Shown here in pieces: positions 33,992 to 44,610 of a stretch of DNA of 64,000 bases (position 1 is its first letter; each line of letters begins with the position of its first letter). The stretch is taken from NCBI GenBank assembly GCA_963724665.1, contig CAVRVH010000012.1, forward strand, positions 682,001 through 746,000, in the 5' to 3' direction. The DNA comes from DASUPK01 sp963724665 (GTDB taxonomy: Bacteria > Actinomycetota > Thermoleophilia > Solirubrobacterales > 70-9). The notes below the pieces were generated by a model. The model was given only the letters and a program-made list of their open reading frames with translations. It was not told where the DNA came from and ran no database searches. The translations under genes and the position numbers were made by a program.

Positions 33992-34804
33992 TTGGGACGA
34001 GCAACTGAATTACGAGTGACGACCGTTTTTCTGCTGGCGGCGGCGGCGATCGCGTGGGTCGTCACCGTTGACCGCATGCAGGGGATGGATGCGGGCCCTG
34101 GTACCGATCTGGGTTCCTTCGGCTGGTTCGCCGGCATCTGGGCCGTGATGATGGCCGCGATGATGCTGCCCTCCCTGGTGCCGATGGCGGGGGCCTACGC
34201 CCGCGAGGCGCGTGGCGGCTCGCCGGACGTGACCCCGCAGTCGCTGCTGCGGACGACCCTGTTCACCGCCGGCTATCTCCTCACCTGGGTGCTCGTCGGG
34301 CTCGTGGCCTGGGTCGTGTTCGAGGGCGTCCGACGGCTTGACATCTCCTTCCTCAGCTGGAACGACGGCGGGCGCTACCTCGCAGGGGCCGTGATCGCAG
34401 GCGCCGCCCTCTACGAGCTAACCCCGCTGAAGCGGACCTGCCTGCGGCATTGCCGTGATCGCGAGCTGCTGGTGGCGGACTGGCGCGAGGGAGGGGCCGG
34501 CGCGCTCCGGATGGGCCTCGACCAGGGCGCCTATTGCGTCGGCTCATCATGGGCGCTGATGGCCGCGCTGTTCGCGCTCGGAGTGATGAGCATCACCTGG
34601 ATGGTGGTGATCGCCGCGCTGATCGTGCTCGAGAAGCTGCTGCCATGGCGCGAGCGAGCCGAGGCTGTGACGGTGGTGGTGCTCCTGCTGCTGGCGTTCG
34701 GAGTCGCATTCTTCCCCGGTCAGGTTCCGGGCCTGACTACCCCGGACTCGCCGGCGGCGATGCGCGCGATGGACTCGATGTCGATGCACCAGATGAGCCC
34801 TTGA
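33992..34804 (+). CDS. DUF2182 integral membrane protein, second copy
   Basis: The 270-residue protein has about seven helices. It shares MDAGPGTDLGSFGWF, VMMAAMMLPSLVP and LTPLKRTCLRHCRDR with the copy at 8963. The third cysteine cluster differs: AYCVGSSWALMA has one cysteine where the first copy has WCVGCCW with three. The tail is short (SMSMHQMSP) but still Met/His-rich. It starts with TTG after AAAGGA. Loss of two cysteines suggests a different metal or redox capacity. The MerR-type promoter begins at its last bases. Confidence 0.82.
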   Translation: MGRATELRVTTVFLLAAAAIAWVVTVDRMQGMDAGPGTDLGSFGWFAGIWAVMMAAMMLPSLVPMAGAYAREARGGSPDVTPQSLLRTTLFTAGYLLTWVLVGLVAWVVFEGVRRLDISFLSWNDGGRYLAGAVIAGAALYELTPLKRTCLRHCRDRELLVADWREGGAGALRMGLDQGAYCVGSSWALMAALFALGVMSITWMVVIAALIVLEKLLPWRERAEAVTVVVLLLLAFGVAFFPGQVPGLTTPDSPAAMRAMDSMSMHQMSP

Positions 34805-34831
34805 CTTAGAGCACGCTCTAAGTTCTATCTT
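34801..34831 (+). promoter_or_regulatory. MerR-type promoter with 19-bp spacer and perfect dyad
   Basis: TTGACT (34801-34806) and TATCTT (34826-34831) are separated by 19 bp, the elongated spacing that MerR regulators twist into register. ACTTAGAGC (34804-34812) and GCTCTAAGT (34815-34823) form a perfect 9-bp dyad across the spacer. The dyad resembles NmlR/AdhR-type sites. It should control merR and the coupled aldo/keto reductase. Confidence 0.85.
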
Positions 34832-34837
34832 CAAAGG

Positions 34838-35209
34838 GTGAACGCCACCCTCACCATCTCTGATGCGGCACAGAAGTCGGGCATCAGCGCGCACACGCTC
34901 CGCTACTGGGAGCGTGCCGGCCTGATCCAGCCGGTCAGCCGCAACGGCAGCGGCCACCGCCGCTATGCGGAGGAGGACCTGGAGCGGATCAAGTTCCTGA
35001 CCAAGCTCCGTGCAACCGGGATGCCGATTCGCCAGGTCCGCAGGTATGCGGAGCTGCTGAATGGGGGAGACGACACCAACGAGGAGCGGCTGGCGCTGCT
35101 CGAGGCTCACCGCGAGGACGTGCAGGCTCGCCTCGAGGAGACGGCCGGCCACCTCGAACTCATCGAATGGAAGATCGACCTCTACCGCGAAAGGCTTGGC
35201 AAGAAATGA
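34838..35209 (+). CDS. MerR family transcriptional regulator without cysteines
   Basis: The 123-residue protein has the MerR winged helix (ISDAAQKSGISAHTLRYWER, HRRYAEEDLERIKFL) and a C-terminal dimerisation helix (EERLALLEAHREDVQARLEE). It contains no cysteine. Where AdhR/NmlR-type sensors place a cysteine (near LRxTGM) this one has KLRATGM. It must therefore sense without thiols or through a partner. The GTG start lies about 7 bp after the -10 box, so the message is probably leaderless. The gene overlaps the aldo/keto reductase by ATGA. Confidence 0.92.
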   Translation: MNATLTISDAAQKSGISAHTLRYWERAGLIQPVSRNGSGHRRYAEEDLERIKFLTKLRATGMPIRQVRRYAELLNGGDDTNEERLALLEAHREDVQARLEETAGHLELIEWKIDLYRERLGKK

Positions 35210-36195
35210 ACAGACGACATCTTGGAGACCTCGAGGTCTCGGAGCTCGGACTCGGCTGCATGGGCATGTCCGCCTTCTATGGCGAGACCGACCTCGAGGA
35301 GTCGGAGGCCACCATCAAGCGGGCACTCGAGCTGGGCATCGACTTTCTTGACACCGCGCAGATCTACGGCCCGCTCACCAATGAGGAGCTGGTCGGCAAG
35401 GCCGTCAAGGGCAAGCGCGATCACTACGTGATCGCGAGCAAGTTCCAGCGCGACCTGGACGGCACCGTCGCGGGGGACATGTCGACGCTCGGTGGGCTCG
35501 ACAGCTCTCCGGAGAACGTGAGGAAGACGATCGACGGGACTCTGCAGCGCCTCGGCACCGACCACGTCGACCTCTACTACCAGCATCGCGTCGACCCGAA
35601 CGTCGAGATCGAGGAGACCGTTGGGGCGATGGCTGAGCTGGTCGAGGCGGGCAAGGTTCGCCACCTCGGGCTGAGCGAGGCCGCGCCGGAGACGATCCGC
35701 CGCGCCCACGCCGTCCACCCGATCACCGCCCTGCAGACGGAGTACTCGGTGTTCGCACGGCAGCCGGAGGCGGAGATCCTGCCGACCTGCCGCGAGCTCG
35801 GGATCGGGTTCGTCGCCTACTCGCCGCTCGGGCGCGGGTTCCTCTCGGGCCGGTTCAGTTCCCCCGACGAGCTCGCCGAGGACGACTTCCGGCGCTTCCA
35901 GCCCCGCTTCCAGGGAGAGAACCTGGAGGCGAACATGCGGATCGTCTCGAAGCTCCGGGAGATCGCCGAGGAGAAGGAGATAACCCCGGCGCAGCTCGCC
36001 ATCGCCTGGGTGCTCGCCCAGGGCGACGACATCGTCCCGATCCCCGGGACGAAGCGTCGCACCTACCTCGAGGAGAACGCCGCCGCGGCGGACGTCGAGC
36101 TGACCGACGAGGACCTGGCGCGCATCGACGCGGAGCTGCCCGAGGTCTCCGGCGAGCGCTACGAGGAGGTCGGCATGGCGGCGGTCAACCTCTAG
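35206..36195 (+). CDS. Aldo/keto reductase
   Basis: The 329-residue TIM-barrel enzyme has the catalytic tetrad Asp and Tyr in FLDTAQIYG, Lys in VIASKF and His in LYYQHRVDP. NADPH-binding elements are VAYSPLGRGFLSG and VPIPGTKR. It belongs to the AKR11/13-like group that reduces aldehydes such as methylglyoxal. Co-translation with a MerR regulator points to reactive carbonyl defence. Its stop shares CTAG with the convergent SnoaL-like gene. Confidence 0.93.
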   Translation: MNRRHLGDLEVSELGLGCMGMSAFYGETDLEESEATIKRALELGIDFLDTAQIYGPLTNEELVGKAVKGKRDHYVIASKFQRDLDGTVAGDMSTLGGLDSSPENVRKTIDGTLQRLGTDHVDLYYQHRVDPNVEIEETVGAMAELVEAGKVRHLGLSEAAPETIRRAHAVHPITALQTEYSVFARQPEAEILPTCRELGIGFVAYSPLGRGFLSGRFSSPDELAEDDFRRFQPRFQGENLEANMRIVSKLREIAEEKEITPAQLAIAWVLAQGDDIVPIPGTKRRTYLEENAAAADVELTDEDLARIDAELPEVSGERYEEVGMAAVNL

Positions 36196-36584
36196 GAGCC
36201 GAGCGCGGTCCGGGCCTCGTCCCGGTCGCGGTAGACGTCGAAGCGGACCACGAGCCCGTCCCGGAAGGTCCACAGGTGGGCGCCGCTTGCCTCCATCTCG
36301 ACCCCGCTCCCCTTTCCGCGTCCCTTCCATCGGACTAGGGCAAGGATCCGGTCACCGGATTCGATGAATTGGTCGGCCTCGATCCGGAGTGGGAGCTCCC
36401 AGGCGCTCAGCCACCCGGCGAGGGTTGCGGCGACGTCGTCACGGCCGCTTGCTCGCATGGGCTCGCCCATGCCGAAGGTGTCCATTTCCGCGCTTTCATC
36501 CCAGAGGTCAAGGCGTGAGAAGTCGCCGACCGCCCACTCCTCGTACAGGGTCTGAAGCTTCTCGAGGTCGGAGGCCTCAGACAC
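36192..36584 (-). CDS. SnoaL-like/NTF2-fold protein
   Basis: The 130-residue protein has the NTF2-like cone-fold pattern: KLQTLYEEWAVGDFSRLDLW, then RASGRDDVAATLAGWLSAW, DQFIESGDRILALVRWKGRG and SGAHLWTFRDGLVVRFDVYR. Such proteins bind or isomerise small molecules. The catalytic residues are not diagnostic. It overlaps the end of rpiA by 8 bp on the same strand, so it is probably co-transcribed downstream of it. Confidence 0.8.
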   Translation of the reverse strand: MSEASDLEKLQTLYEEWAVGDFSRLDLWDESAEMDTFGMGEPMRASGRDDVAATLAGWLSAWELPLRIEADQFIESGDRILALVRWKGRGKGSGVEMEASGAHLWTFRDGLVVRFDVYRDRDEARTALGS

Positions 36585-37260
36585 GCTCGACGGAGTCGCC
36601 GCGGCCGATCAAGACGGGACCGACCATTCCCGACGGGAAGAGGCCGTGGTCGATGACGCCCGGCATCAGGGAAAGCCGGGCGGCGAGCTCACCTGGCTCA
36701 TGGACCTTGCCGTGGAAGTCCGCGATCACCCCGTTGTCGGGGCTGCGGGGCGTGTCCGGACGTAGCTCGACCTCACCCAGCTCGGCCTTGATCCGAGCGA
36801 GCGTCGAGGCCAGGCCGAACGCCGAGAGCTCGAGCGGGATCGGCGCGGTGATCTTCTCGACCGTCTTGGAGGAGTCGGCGATCACGACGAACTCCTCGGC
36901 GGTGGCGGCGACGATCTTCTCCCGGGTGTGGGCGCCGCCACCGCCCTTGACCAGCCAGCGGTCCGGAGCGATCTGGTCGGCGCCATCGATCGCGATGTCG
37001 AGGCGGTCGAGCTTGTCGAAGTCCTCGACGGCGATGCCCAGCTCGCGCGCCTGCTCCTCGGTCGCCACCGAGGTCGCGACGCAGCGAAGGTCCTTCAGGC
37101 CCCGGTCGGCGAGCGCCGGTAACAGGTGGGCAACGGTCGACCCGGTGCCCAGGCCTACCCTCATTCCGTCGGAGACGAGCTCCGCGGCGGCCTCGGCGGC
37201 GAGCCTCTTCTCGCTCGTCGAGGTTTGGTCGCGCTCACCGTTCGGGAGCACACTAGTCAT
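36577..37260 (-). CDS. rpiA: Ribose-5-phosphate isomerase A
   Basis: The 227-residue enzyme has VGLGTGSTVAHLLPAL, DIAIDGADQIAPDRWLVKGG with the catalytic aspartate, and GGAHTREKIVA. It interconverts ribose and ribulose 5-phosphate. Length is normal for the family. The open frame continues upstream to 39234 antisense to tkt; that part is a shadow. The ATG at 37260 (or GTG at 37254) is chosen from the family start. It is divergent from tkt with only 12 bp between starts, so the promoters must lie inside one of the coding regions. Confidence 0.95.
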   Translation of the reverse strand: MTSVLPNGERDQTSTSEKRLAAEAAAELVSDGMRVGLGTGSTVAHLLPALADRGLKDLRCVATSVATEEQARELGIAVEDFDKLDRLDIAIDGADQIAPDRWLVKGGGGAHTREKIVAATAEEFVVIADSSKTVEKITAPIPLELSAFGLASTLARIKAELGEVELRPDTPRSPDNGVIADFHGKVHEPGELAARLSLMPGVIDHGLFPSGMVGPVLIGRGDSVERV

Positions 37261-37272
37261 AGGATCGTGGCA

Positions 37273-39329
<2,057 letters not shown>

Positions 39330-39333
<4 letters not shown>

Positions 39334-40406
39334 CGCCCACGCAGGAGCTTCACGACCTGGGCCAGAGCCTCTGGCTCGACAACATCACCCGGACGATGCT
39401 CGACGACGGGACGGAGCAGGGCTACATCGACGACCTGAACGTCACCGGTCAGACCTCGAACCCGACGATCTTCGACAAGGCGATCAGCGGCGGCGAAGCC
39501 TACGACGAGCAGATCACCGAGCTGCGCGAGAAGGGCATGGAGCCGGAGGACATCTTCTTCGAGCTCGCGCTCGCCGACGTCACGCGCGCGGCGAAGATGT
39601 TCGAGCCGATTCACAAGGAGACCGACCGCATGGACGGCTGGGTCTCCCTCGAGGTCTCCCCGCAGCTCGCCTACGACACCCAGGGCACCATCCAGCAGGC
39701 CGCCGACCTGCACGGACGCGCGGCCGAGAACAACTTCATCAAGATCCCGGGCACCCCCGAGGGGCTTCCCGCGATCGAAGAGTCGATCTACGCAGGTGTG
39801 CCGATCAACGTCACGCTGCTCATGTCGACGGATCAGACCATGGCCGCGGCCGACGCCTATATGAAGGGGATCGAGCGGCGGATCGAGTCGGACCTCGACC
39901 CGGACGTGCCCTCCGTCCTCTCGCTGTTCATCAGCCGCTGGGACGTCGCCGTTCACGACGAGGTCCCGGACGAGCTCAAGAACACGCTCGGCGTCGCGGT
40001 CGGCAAGGCGACCTACAAGGCGTGGATGGAGATGCGGGAGTCCGATCGCTGGCGCGGCCTCGCCGATAAGGGCGCGCGTCTGCAGCGCCTGCTCTTCGCC
40101 AGCACCGGCACCAAGGACCCGGAGGCCTCGGACACGCTCTATATCGAGGCCTTTGCGGCGCCCGACACCATCAACACCATGCCCGACAAGACCCTGAACG
40201 CCTTCGCGGACCACGGCAAGGTCGGTGAGCCGCTGCCGGCTGACGGAGGCGACTGTGACGACGTCTTCAAGGCTCACCAGGACGCCGGGATCGACACCGA
40301 CGCCCTGGGACTCAAGCTGCAGAAGGACGGGGCGGACGCCTTCGTCAAGTCCTGGAACGAGCTGCTCGAGACGATCAAGTCCGAGTCAGAGCGCCTGGTC
40401 GCCTGA
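39330..40406 (+). CDS. tal: Transaldolase
   Basis: The 358-residue enzyme belongs to the long actinobacterial form. GYIDDLNVTGQTSNPTIFDK opens the barrel, and the Schiff-base lysine is in NNFIKIPGTPEGLPAIEESI. SVLSLFISRWDVAVHDEVP is also family-typical. It transfers a dihydroxyacetone unit from sedoheptulose 7-phosphate. The start ATG is within tkt's stop (ATGA). pgi begins 37 bp later. Confidence 0.95.
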
Positions 40407-40443
40407 TGCGGCTTCCATAGCGGTCCGCGGATAGGCTGCCGCC

Positions 40444-42075
40444 GTGGCGTCGGCACCGGAGCTCCGGCAACGCAAGGCCTGGAAGGCCCTCGAAAAACAC
40501 CACGACGAGATCGGCGAGCGGCACCTGCGCGACCTTTTCGCCGACGATCCGGATCGCGGCGAGCGCATGGTCGCCGAGGGCGCCGGTCTCTTCCTCGACT
40601 ACTCGAAGAACCGGATCACCGACGAGACCCTGAAACTGCTCGCGCAGCTCGCCGACGAGTCCGGCGTCGCCGAGCGGCGCGACGCGATGTTCCGGGGCGA
40701 GCACATCAACGTCTCCGAGGACCGGGCCGTCCTCCACGTCGCGCTGCGGATGCCGAAGGACCGGTCGCTGATCGTCGACGGGGAGGACGTCGTCAAGCAG
40801 GTGCACGAGGTGCTCGACCGTATGTCGGCGTTCTCGGACCGCGTTCGCTCGGGCGAATGGAAGGGCCACACGGGCAAGCCGATCCGCAACGTGATCAACA
40901 TCGGGATCGGCGGCTCGGACCTCGGGCCGGTGATGGCCTACGAGGCGCTGCGGCACTACTCGAAGCGCGAGATGACCTTTCGCTTCGTCTCGAATGTCGA
41001 CGGCACGGACTTCGCGGAGAAGACCAGGGACCTCGACCCGGAGGAGACCCTCTTCGTCATCTCCTCGAAGACCTTCACCACCCTGGAGACGATGACCAAC
41101 GCCCACACCGCGCGCGATTGGGCGCTCGCCAAGCTGGGCTCCGATGAGGCGATCGCAAAGCACTTCGTCGCGGTCTCGACCAACGCCGAGGGCGTCTCCG
41201 AGTTCGGCATCGACACCGACAACATGTTCGGCTTCTGGGACTGGGTCGGCGGCCGCTACTCGATGGACTCGGCGATCGGGCTGTCGACGATGCTGGCGAT
41301 CGGGCCCGAGGGATTCGGCGACCTGCTCGCCGGCTTCCATGCCGTAGACGAGCACTTCAAGGACAACCCGATCGGCGAGAGCCTGCCCTCGATCCTTGGC
41401 CTGCTCTGCGTCTGGTACGGCGACTTCTTCGGGGCACAGACCGCCGGCGTCTTTCCCTACGACCAGTACCTCCACCGCTTCCCGGCCTATCTGCAGCAAC
41501 TCACCATGGAATCGAACGGCAAGCACGTCACCCTCGATGGCGCGCAGGTCGACTACGAGACCGGGGCGATCTTCTGGGGTGAGCCGGGCACGAACGGCCA
41601 GCATTCCTTCTACCAGCTGATCCACCAGGGGACGAAGCTGATCCCGGCCGACTTCATCGGGTTCATGCACAGCCTCAACCCGCTCGGCGATCACCACGAC
41701 CTGCTGATGTCCAACGTCTTCGCGCAGCCCGAGGCCCTCGCCTTCGGCAAGACAGCGGAGCAGGTCAAGGCGGAGGGGACCCCCGACCCGATCGTCCCCC
41801 ACCGGGTGATGGAGGGGAACCGGCCTTCGAACGTGATCCTCGCCGACCGGCTCACCCCACACACCCTCGGCTCACTGGTCGCGCTCTACGAGCATTCCGT
41901 CTTCACCCAGGGAGCGATCTGGGGGATCGACTCGTTCGATCAGTGGGGGGTCGAGCTCGGCAAGGTGCTGGCCAAGGCGATCATCCCCCAGCTCCAGGCG
42001 CCCGAGGAGCCGAAGCTCGAGCACGACAGCTCGACCAACAGCCTGATCCGGCGTTACCGGGAGCAGCGTGGCTGA
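40444..42075 (+). CDS. pgi: Glucose-6-phosphate isomerase
   Basis: The 543-residue enzyme starts with GTG and carries NVINIGIGGSDLGPVMAYEA, VISSKTFTTLETMTN, FWDWVGGRYSMDSAIG, the catalytic glutamate-histidine region GEPGTNGQHSFYQLIHQG and the lysine in WGVELGKVLA. It interconverts glucose and fructose 6-phosphate and connects this pentose phosphate run to glycolysis. The HAD gene overlaps its end by 8 bp. Confidence 0.96.
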   Translation: MASAPELRQRKAWKALEKHHDEIGERHLRDLFADDPDRGERMVAEGAGLFLDYSKNRITDETLKLLAQLADESGVAERRDAMFRGEHINVSEDRAVLHVALRMPKDRSLIVDGEDVVKQVHEVLDRMSAFSDRVRSGEWKGHTGKPIRNVINIGIGGSDLGPVMAYEALRHYSKREMTFRFVSNVDGTDFAEKTRDLDPEETLFVISSKTFTTLETMTNAHTARDWALAKLGSDEAIAKHFVAVSTNAEGVSEFGIDTDNMFGFWDWVGGRYSMDSAIGLSTMLAIGPEGFGDLLAGFHAVDEHFKDNPIGESLPSILGLLCVWYGDFFGAQTAGVFPYDQYLHRFPAYLQQLTMESNGKHVTLDGAQVDYETGAIFWGEPGTNGQHSFYQLIHQGTKLIPADFIGFMHSLNPLGDHHDLLMSNVFAQPEALAFGKTAEQVKAEGTPDPIVPHRVMEGNRPSNVILADRLTPHTLGSLVALYEHSVFTQGAIWGIDSFDQWGVELGKVLAKAIIPQLQAPEEPKLEHDSSTNSLIRRYREQRG

Positions 42076-42748
42076 CGCCCAGGCTGTGCTGTTCGACATC
42101 GACGGCACGCTGATCACCACGGGCGGGGCCAGCGACCGCGCCTGGAGGCGGGCCTTCAAGGAGCTCCAGGACGTGGAGGTCGACGTGCCGGCGGTGACCG
42201 GGAAGGGCGTCCCCGACCCTGAGGTCGGCCGCGTGGTCTTCGAGAAGGCGCTCGGCCGTGAGCCGACCCAGGAGGAGGCCGATGCACTGATGCGCCGGCG
42301 CCTTGACCACCTTCCCCAAGAGGTCGAGAACTCGCCCGGCTTCAAGGTCCAGGACTGCACGGTCGAGCTGCTCGAGAAGCTGATCGACGACGGCATCCTG
42401 CTCGGCCTCACCACCGGCAACGTCGAGGAGGCTGCTCACATCAAGCTCCAACGCGCCAACCTCAACCGCTTCTTCTCCTTCGGCGGCTACGGCTCTGACT
42501 CGTCGGACCGCACCGAGCTGACCAAGACGGCGCTTGAGCGGGCCGAGCTCGTCTCGGGGCGGAGCGTCGAACCGGAGCACTGCTTCTCCTGCGGCGACAC
42601 GCCGCGCGACGTCGAGGCGGGCCACGGCGCCGGGATCCGCGTTGTCGGTGTCGCGACGGGCGAGTTCACGGTCGATCAGCTGAAGGAGGCCGGCGCGGAC
42701 GCGGCGATCGCCTCGTTCTGCGAGGGACTGCCGCTACTCGGCGACTAG
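42068..42748 (+). CDS. HAD family hydrolase (phosphoglycolate phosphatase-like)
   Basis: The 226-residue protein has motif I LFDIDGTLITTGG, motif II LGLTTGNVEEAAHIKLQ, and motif IV CGDTPRDVEAGHGAGIRVVG. The cap is of the C1 helical type. This group hydrolyses sugar phosphates such as phosphoglycolate or beta-phosphoglucomutase substrates. Coupling to pgi suggests removal of unwanted sugar phosphates, but the substrate is inference. The start GTG lies inside the pgi end. Its stop shares CTAG with the convergent small gene. Confidence 0.88.
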   Translation: MADAQAVLFDIDGTLITTGGASDRAWRRAFKELQDVEVDVPAVTGKGVPDPEVGRVVFEKALGREPTQEEADALMRRRLDHLPQEVENSPGFKVQDCTVELLEKLIDDGILLGLTTGNVEEAAHIKLQRANLNRFFSFGGYGSDSSDRTELTKTALERAELVSGRSVEPEHCFSCGDTPRDVEAGHGAGIRVVGVATGEFTVDQLKEAGADAAIASFCEGLPLLGD

Positions 42749-42954
42749 CTCTTCACGTATTGGTGCAGCAGCTGCAGCTCGACTCGCTCTGACGGGCTCG
42801 CCAACAGCGGCGCGACCCTGTCGTTGAAGTCGGCGAACTGCGGGTCGCTGTTGACCGCGTCGGCCGCGTCGCGATCGGCGAAGGCGGAGTAGGTGTCCGC
42901 CACGTCCTGGAAGTGGCCCGGCTTCGCGTGCAGGGTGAACTCGGCGATGTGCAT
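42745..42954 (-). CDS. 69-residue ABM/dimeric ferredoxin-like protein
   Basis: The product begins HIAEFTLHAKPGHFQDVADT, which looks like the first strand and helix of antibiotic-biosynthesis-monooxygenase or dimeric alpha/beta barrel proteins, and ends with LLHQYVKS. AAAGGA precedes the ATG. It is short for a complete ABM domain, which is about 95 residues. Upstream lies the response regulator, 13 bp away, so co-transcription is likely. No function is assigned. Confidence 0.65.
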   Translation of the reverse strand: MHIAEFTLHAKPGHFQDVADTYSAFADRDAADAVNSDPQFADFNDRVAPLLASPSERVELQLLHQYVKS

Positions 42955-42967
42955 CTAGGTCCTTTCG

Positions 42968-43612
42968 TTAGTCGACAAGACGCCGGCTGACCGCCCAGCG
43001 GCTGAGCTCGTGGCGGTTTGACAGTTGCAGCTTTCGCAGCACGGAGCTGACGTGGGCCTCCACGGTCTTCACCGAGATGTGGAGTCGCAGGGCGATCTCC
43101 TTGTAGAGATAGCCGCGGGCGATGTAGCGGAGGACCTCTCGCTCGCGGGCGGTGAGCTGATCGAGCTCCGGGTCGACCTCCTCGGCGGGCAGGTCGCCGG
43201 CGAAGGCGTCGAGCACGAAGCCCGCCAGGCGCGGGGAGAAGACCGCGTCGCCGTCGCGGACACGGCGGATCGCGTCGGCGAGCTCCTCGCCCGTGATCGT
43301 CTTGGTGACGTAGCCGCGGGCTCCGGCACGGACGATGGCGATCACATCCTTCGGGTCGTCGGAGACCGAGAGGGCGAGGAACCGCTGGTGCGGGCGCTGC
43401 TTGGCCACCTGCTCGATCACCTGGACCCCGCCGCCGCCGGGCATGTGCACGTCGAGCAGCACCACGTCGGGCTCCAGCTCGGCGATGGCGCGCACGGCGT
43501 CCTCGACCGACTCGGCCTCGCCGAGCAACTCGACTCCCTCTCCAAGCTCCGCCTTGACGCCCGCCCGGAAAATGGCGTGGTCGTCGACGATCACGACGGA
43601 AGGGGTGCTCAT
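42968..43612 (-). CDS. NarL/FixJ family response regulator (LuxR-type)
   Basis: The 214-residue protein has a receiver domain (VVIVDDHAIFRAGVKAEL, phosphoacceptor in DVVLLDVHMPGGGG, lysine in GYVTKTITGEEL). A LuxR helix-turn-helix follows (LTAREREVLRYIARGYLYKE, then VKTEAHVSSVLRKLQLSNRH-like residues). It overlaps the histidine kinase gene by ATGA. It probably binds promoters of the PspC operon or cell-envelope genes; that target is inference. Confidence 0.93.
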   Translation of the reverse strand: MSTPSVVIVDDHAIFRAGVKAELGEGVELLGEAESVEDAVRAIAELEPDVVLLDVHMPGGGGVQVIEQVAKQRPHQRFLALSVSDDPKDVIAIVRAGARGYVTKTITGEELADAIRRVRDGDAVFSPRLAGFVLDAFAGDLPAEEVDPELDQLTAREREVLRYIARGYLYKEIALRLHISVKTVEAHVSSVLRKLQLSNRHELSRWAVSRRLVD

Positions 43613-44610
43613 CGTCCCGCCTTCATCGTCAGCTCGACCTCCGTGCCGTCGCCCGGATCGCTGCGGATCTCCGCGGTCCCGCCGTATCTCTCCATGCGGC
43701 CGATTATCGACTCGCGGACGCCGCGGCGATCGGCCGGTATGGACTCCGGGTCAAAGCCTGGCCCGCGATCGTCGATGAAGACGTGCGCGCCGTTCTTCTC
43801 GATTTCGGCATACAGGCGCACCGGTCCCCCGTCAGACGCGAACTTGGCGGAGTTGGTGAGCGCCTCGCGACTCGCCGCGACGAGCGCCTCGAGTCGCTCG
43901 TTGAGCTCTGCGTCGCCGACGACCACCGCCTCGATCGGAGCGCCGTGCGAGTCCTCGATGTCGGCGGCGGCCGCACGGAGCGCGTCGGCGAGGCGCTCGT
44001 CCGGCCGGCTCGGCTCGGTATCGGAGAGCCAGTCGCGAAGCTCCCTCTCCTGGCGGCGGGCGAGCCTTCCGACCTCCTCGGGGTCATCGGAGCGCGTCTG
44101 GATCAGCGCGAGGGTCTGCAGGACCGAGTCGTGGAGGTGCGCGGCGACGTCCGCGCGCTCATCCGCGCGTGCGCGGGCGACCCGCTCGGCTCCCAGGCGA
44201 TTGAACGTCGCCCGCCAGAATGGCGCCGAGATCAGAGTCAGGGCAACCGCCACGACGAGGGCGGCGAGGGCCACGCGGCCCGCGAACTCGATCACGCCGG
44301 TCAGCCAGAGGACGATCAAGCCGGCGCCTAGGAGCGTGCCGACGGCGAGGCCCAGCTTCGAGGCGCGGCTCGTCTCGGGGCTGAGGGCCGGAGCGATCGC
44401 CAGCGTGTCCGGCTCGCCGGTGTCGGCCGCCGGCGCCGGCGACCGCCCCAGCGCCCGTGCGATCAGGGCAACCAGGACGCAGCCGCCGAGCAGCGCAAAC
44501 GACGCGCCGGCGTCGAGATCGAGGGTGCCCTTCGAGTGGAGGTACAGGAACACGCCGAGGACCAGGACGGCTGTCCCGGTCCCCAGCGTGCTCAGATCTG
44601 GTCTTCTCAC
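43609..44610 (-). CDS. Sensor histidine kinase (HisKA_3 family)
   Basis: The 333-residue protein has four membrane helices in the first 130 residues, little outside loop and no sensing domain. The HisKA_3 phosphoacceptor segment follows (DVAAHLHDSVLQTLALIQ), then a GHKL ATPase region (EALTNSAKFASDGGPVRLYA, FIDDRGPGFDPESI). This is the intramembrane-sensing type. It overlaps both the upstream PspC gene and the downstream regulator gene by 4 bp, so the three form one unit. Confidence 0.9.
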   Translation of the reverse strand: MRRPDLSTLGTGTAVLVLGVFLYLHSKGTLDLDAGASFALLGGCVLVALIARALGRSPAPAADTGEPDTLAIAPALSPETSRASKLGLAVGTLLGAGLIVLWLTGVIEFAGRVALAALVVAVALTLISAPFWRATFNRLGAERVARARADERADVAAHLHDSVLQTLALIQTRSDDPEEVGRLARRQERELRDWLSDTEPSRPDERLADALRAAAADIEDSHGAPIEAVVVGDAELNERLEALVAASREALTNSAKFASDGGPVRLYAEIEKNGAHVFIDDRGPGFDPESIPADRRGVRESIIGRMERYGGTAEIRSDPGDGTEVELTMKAGR

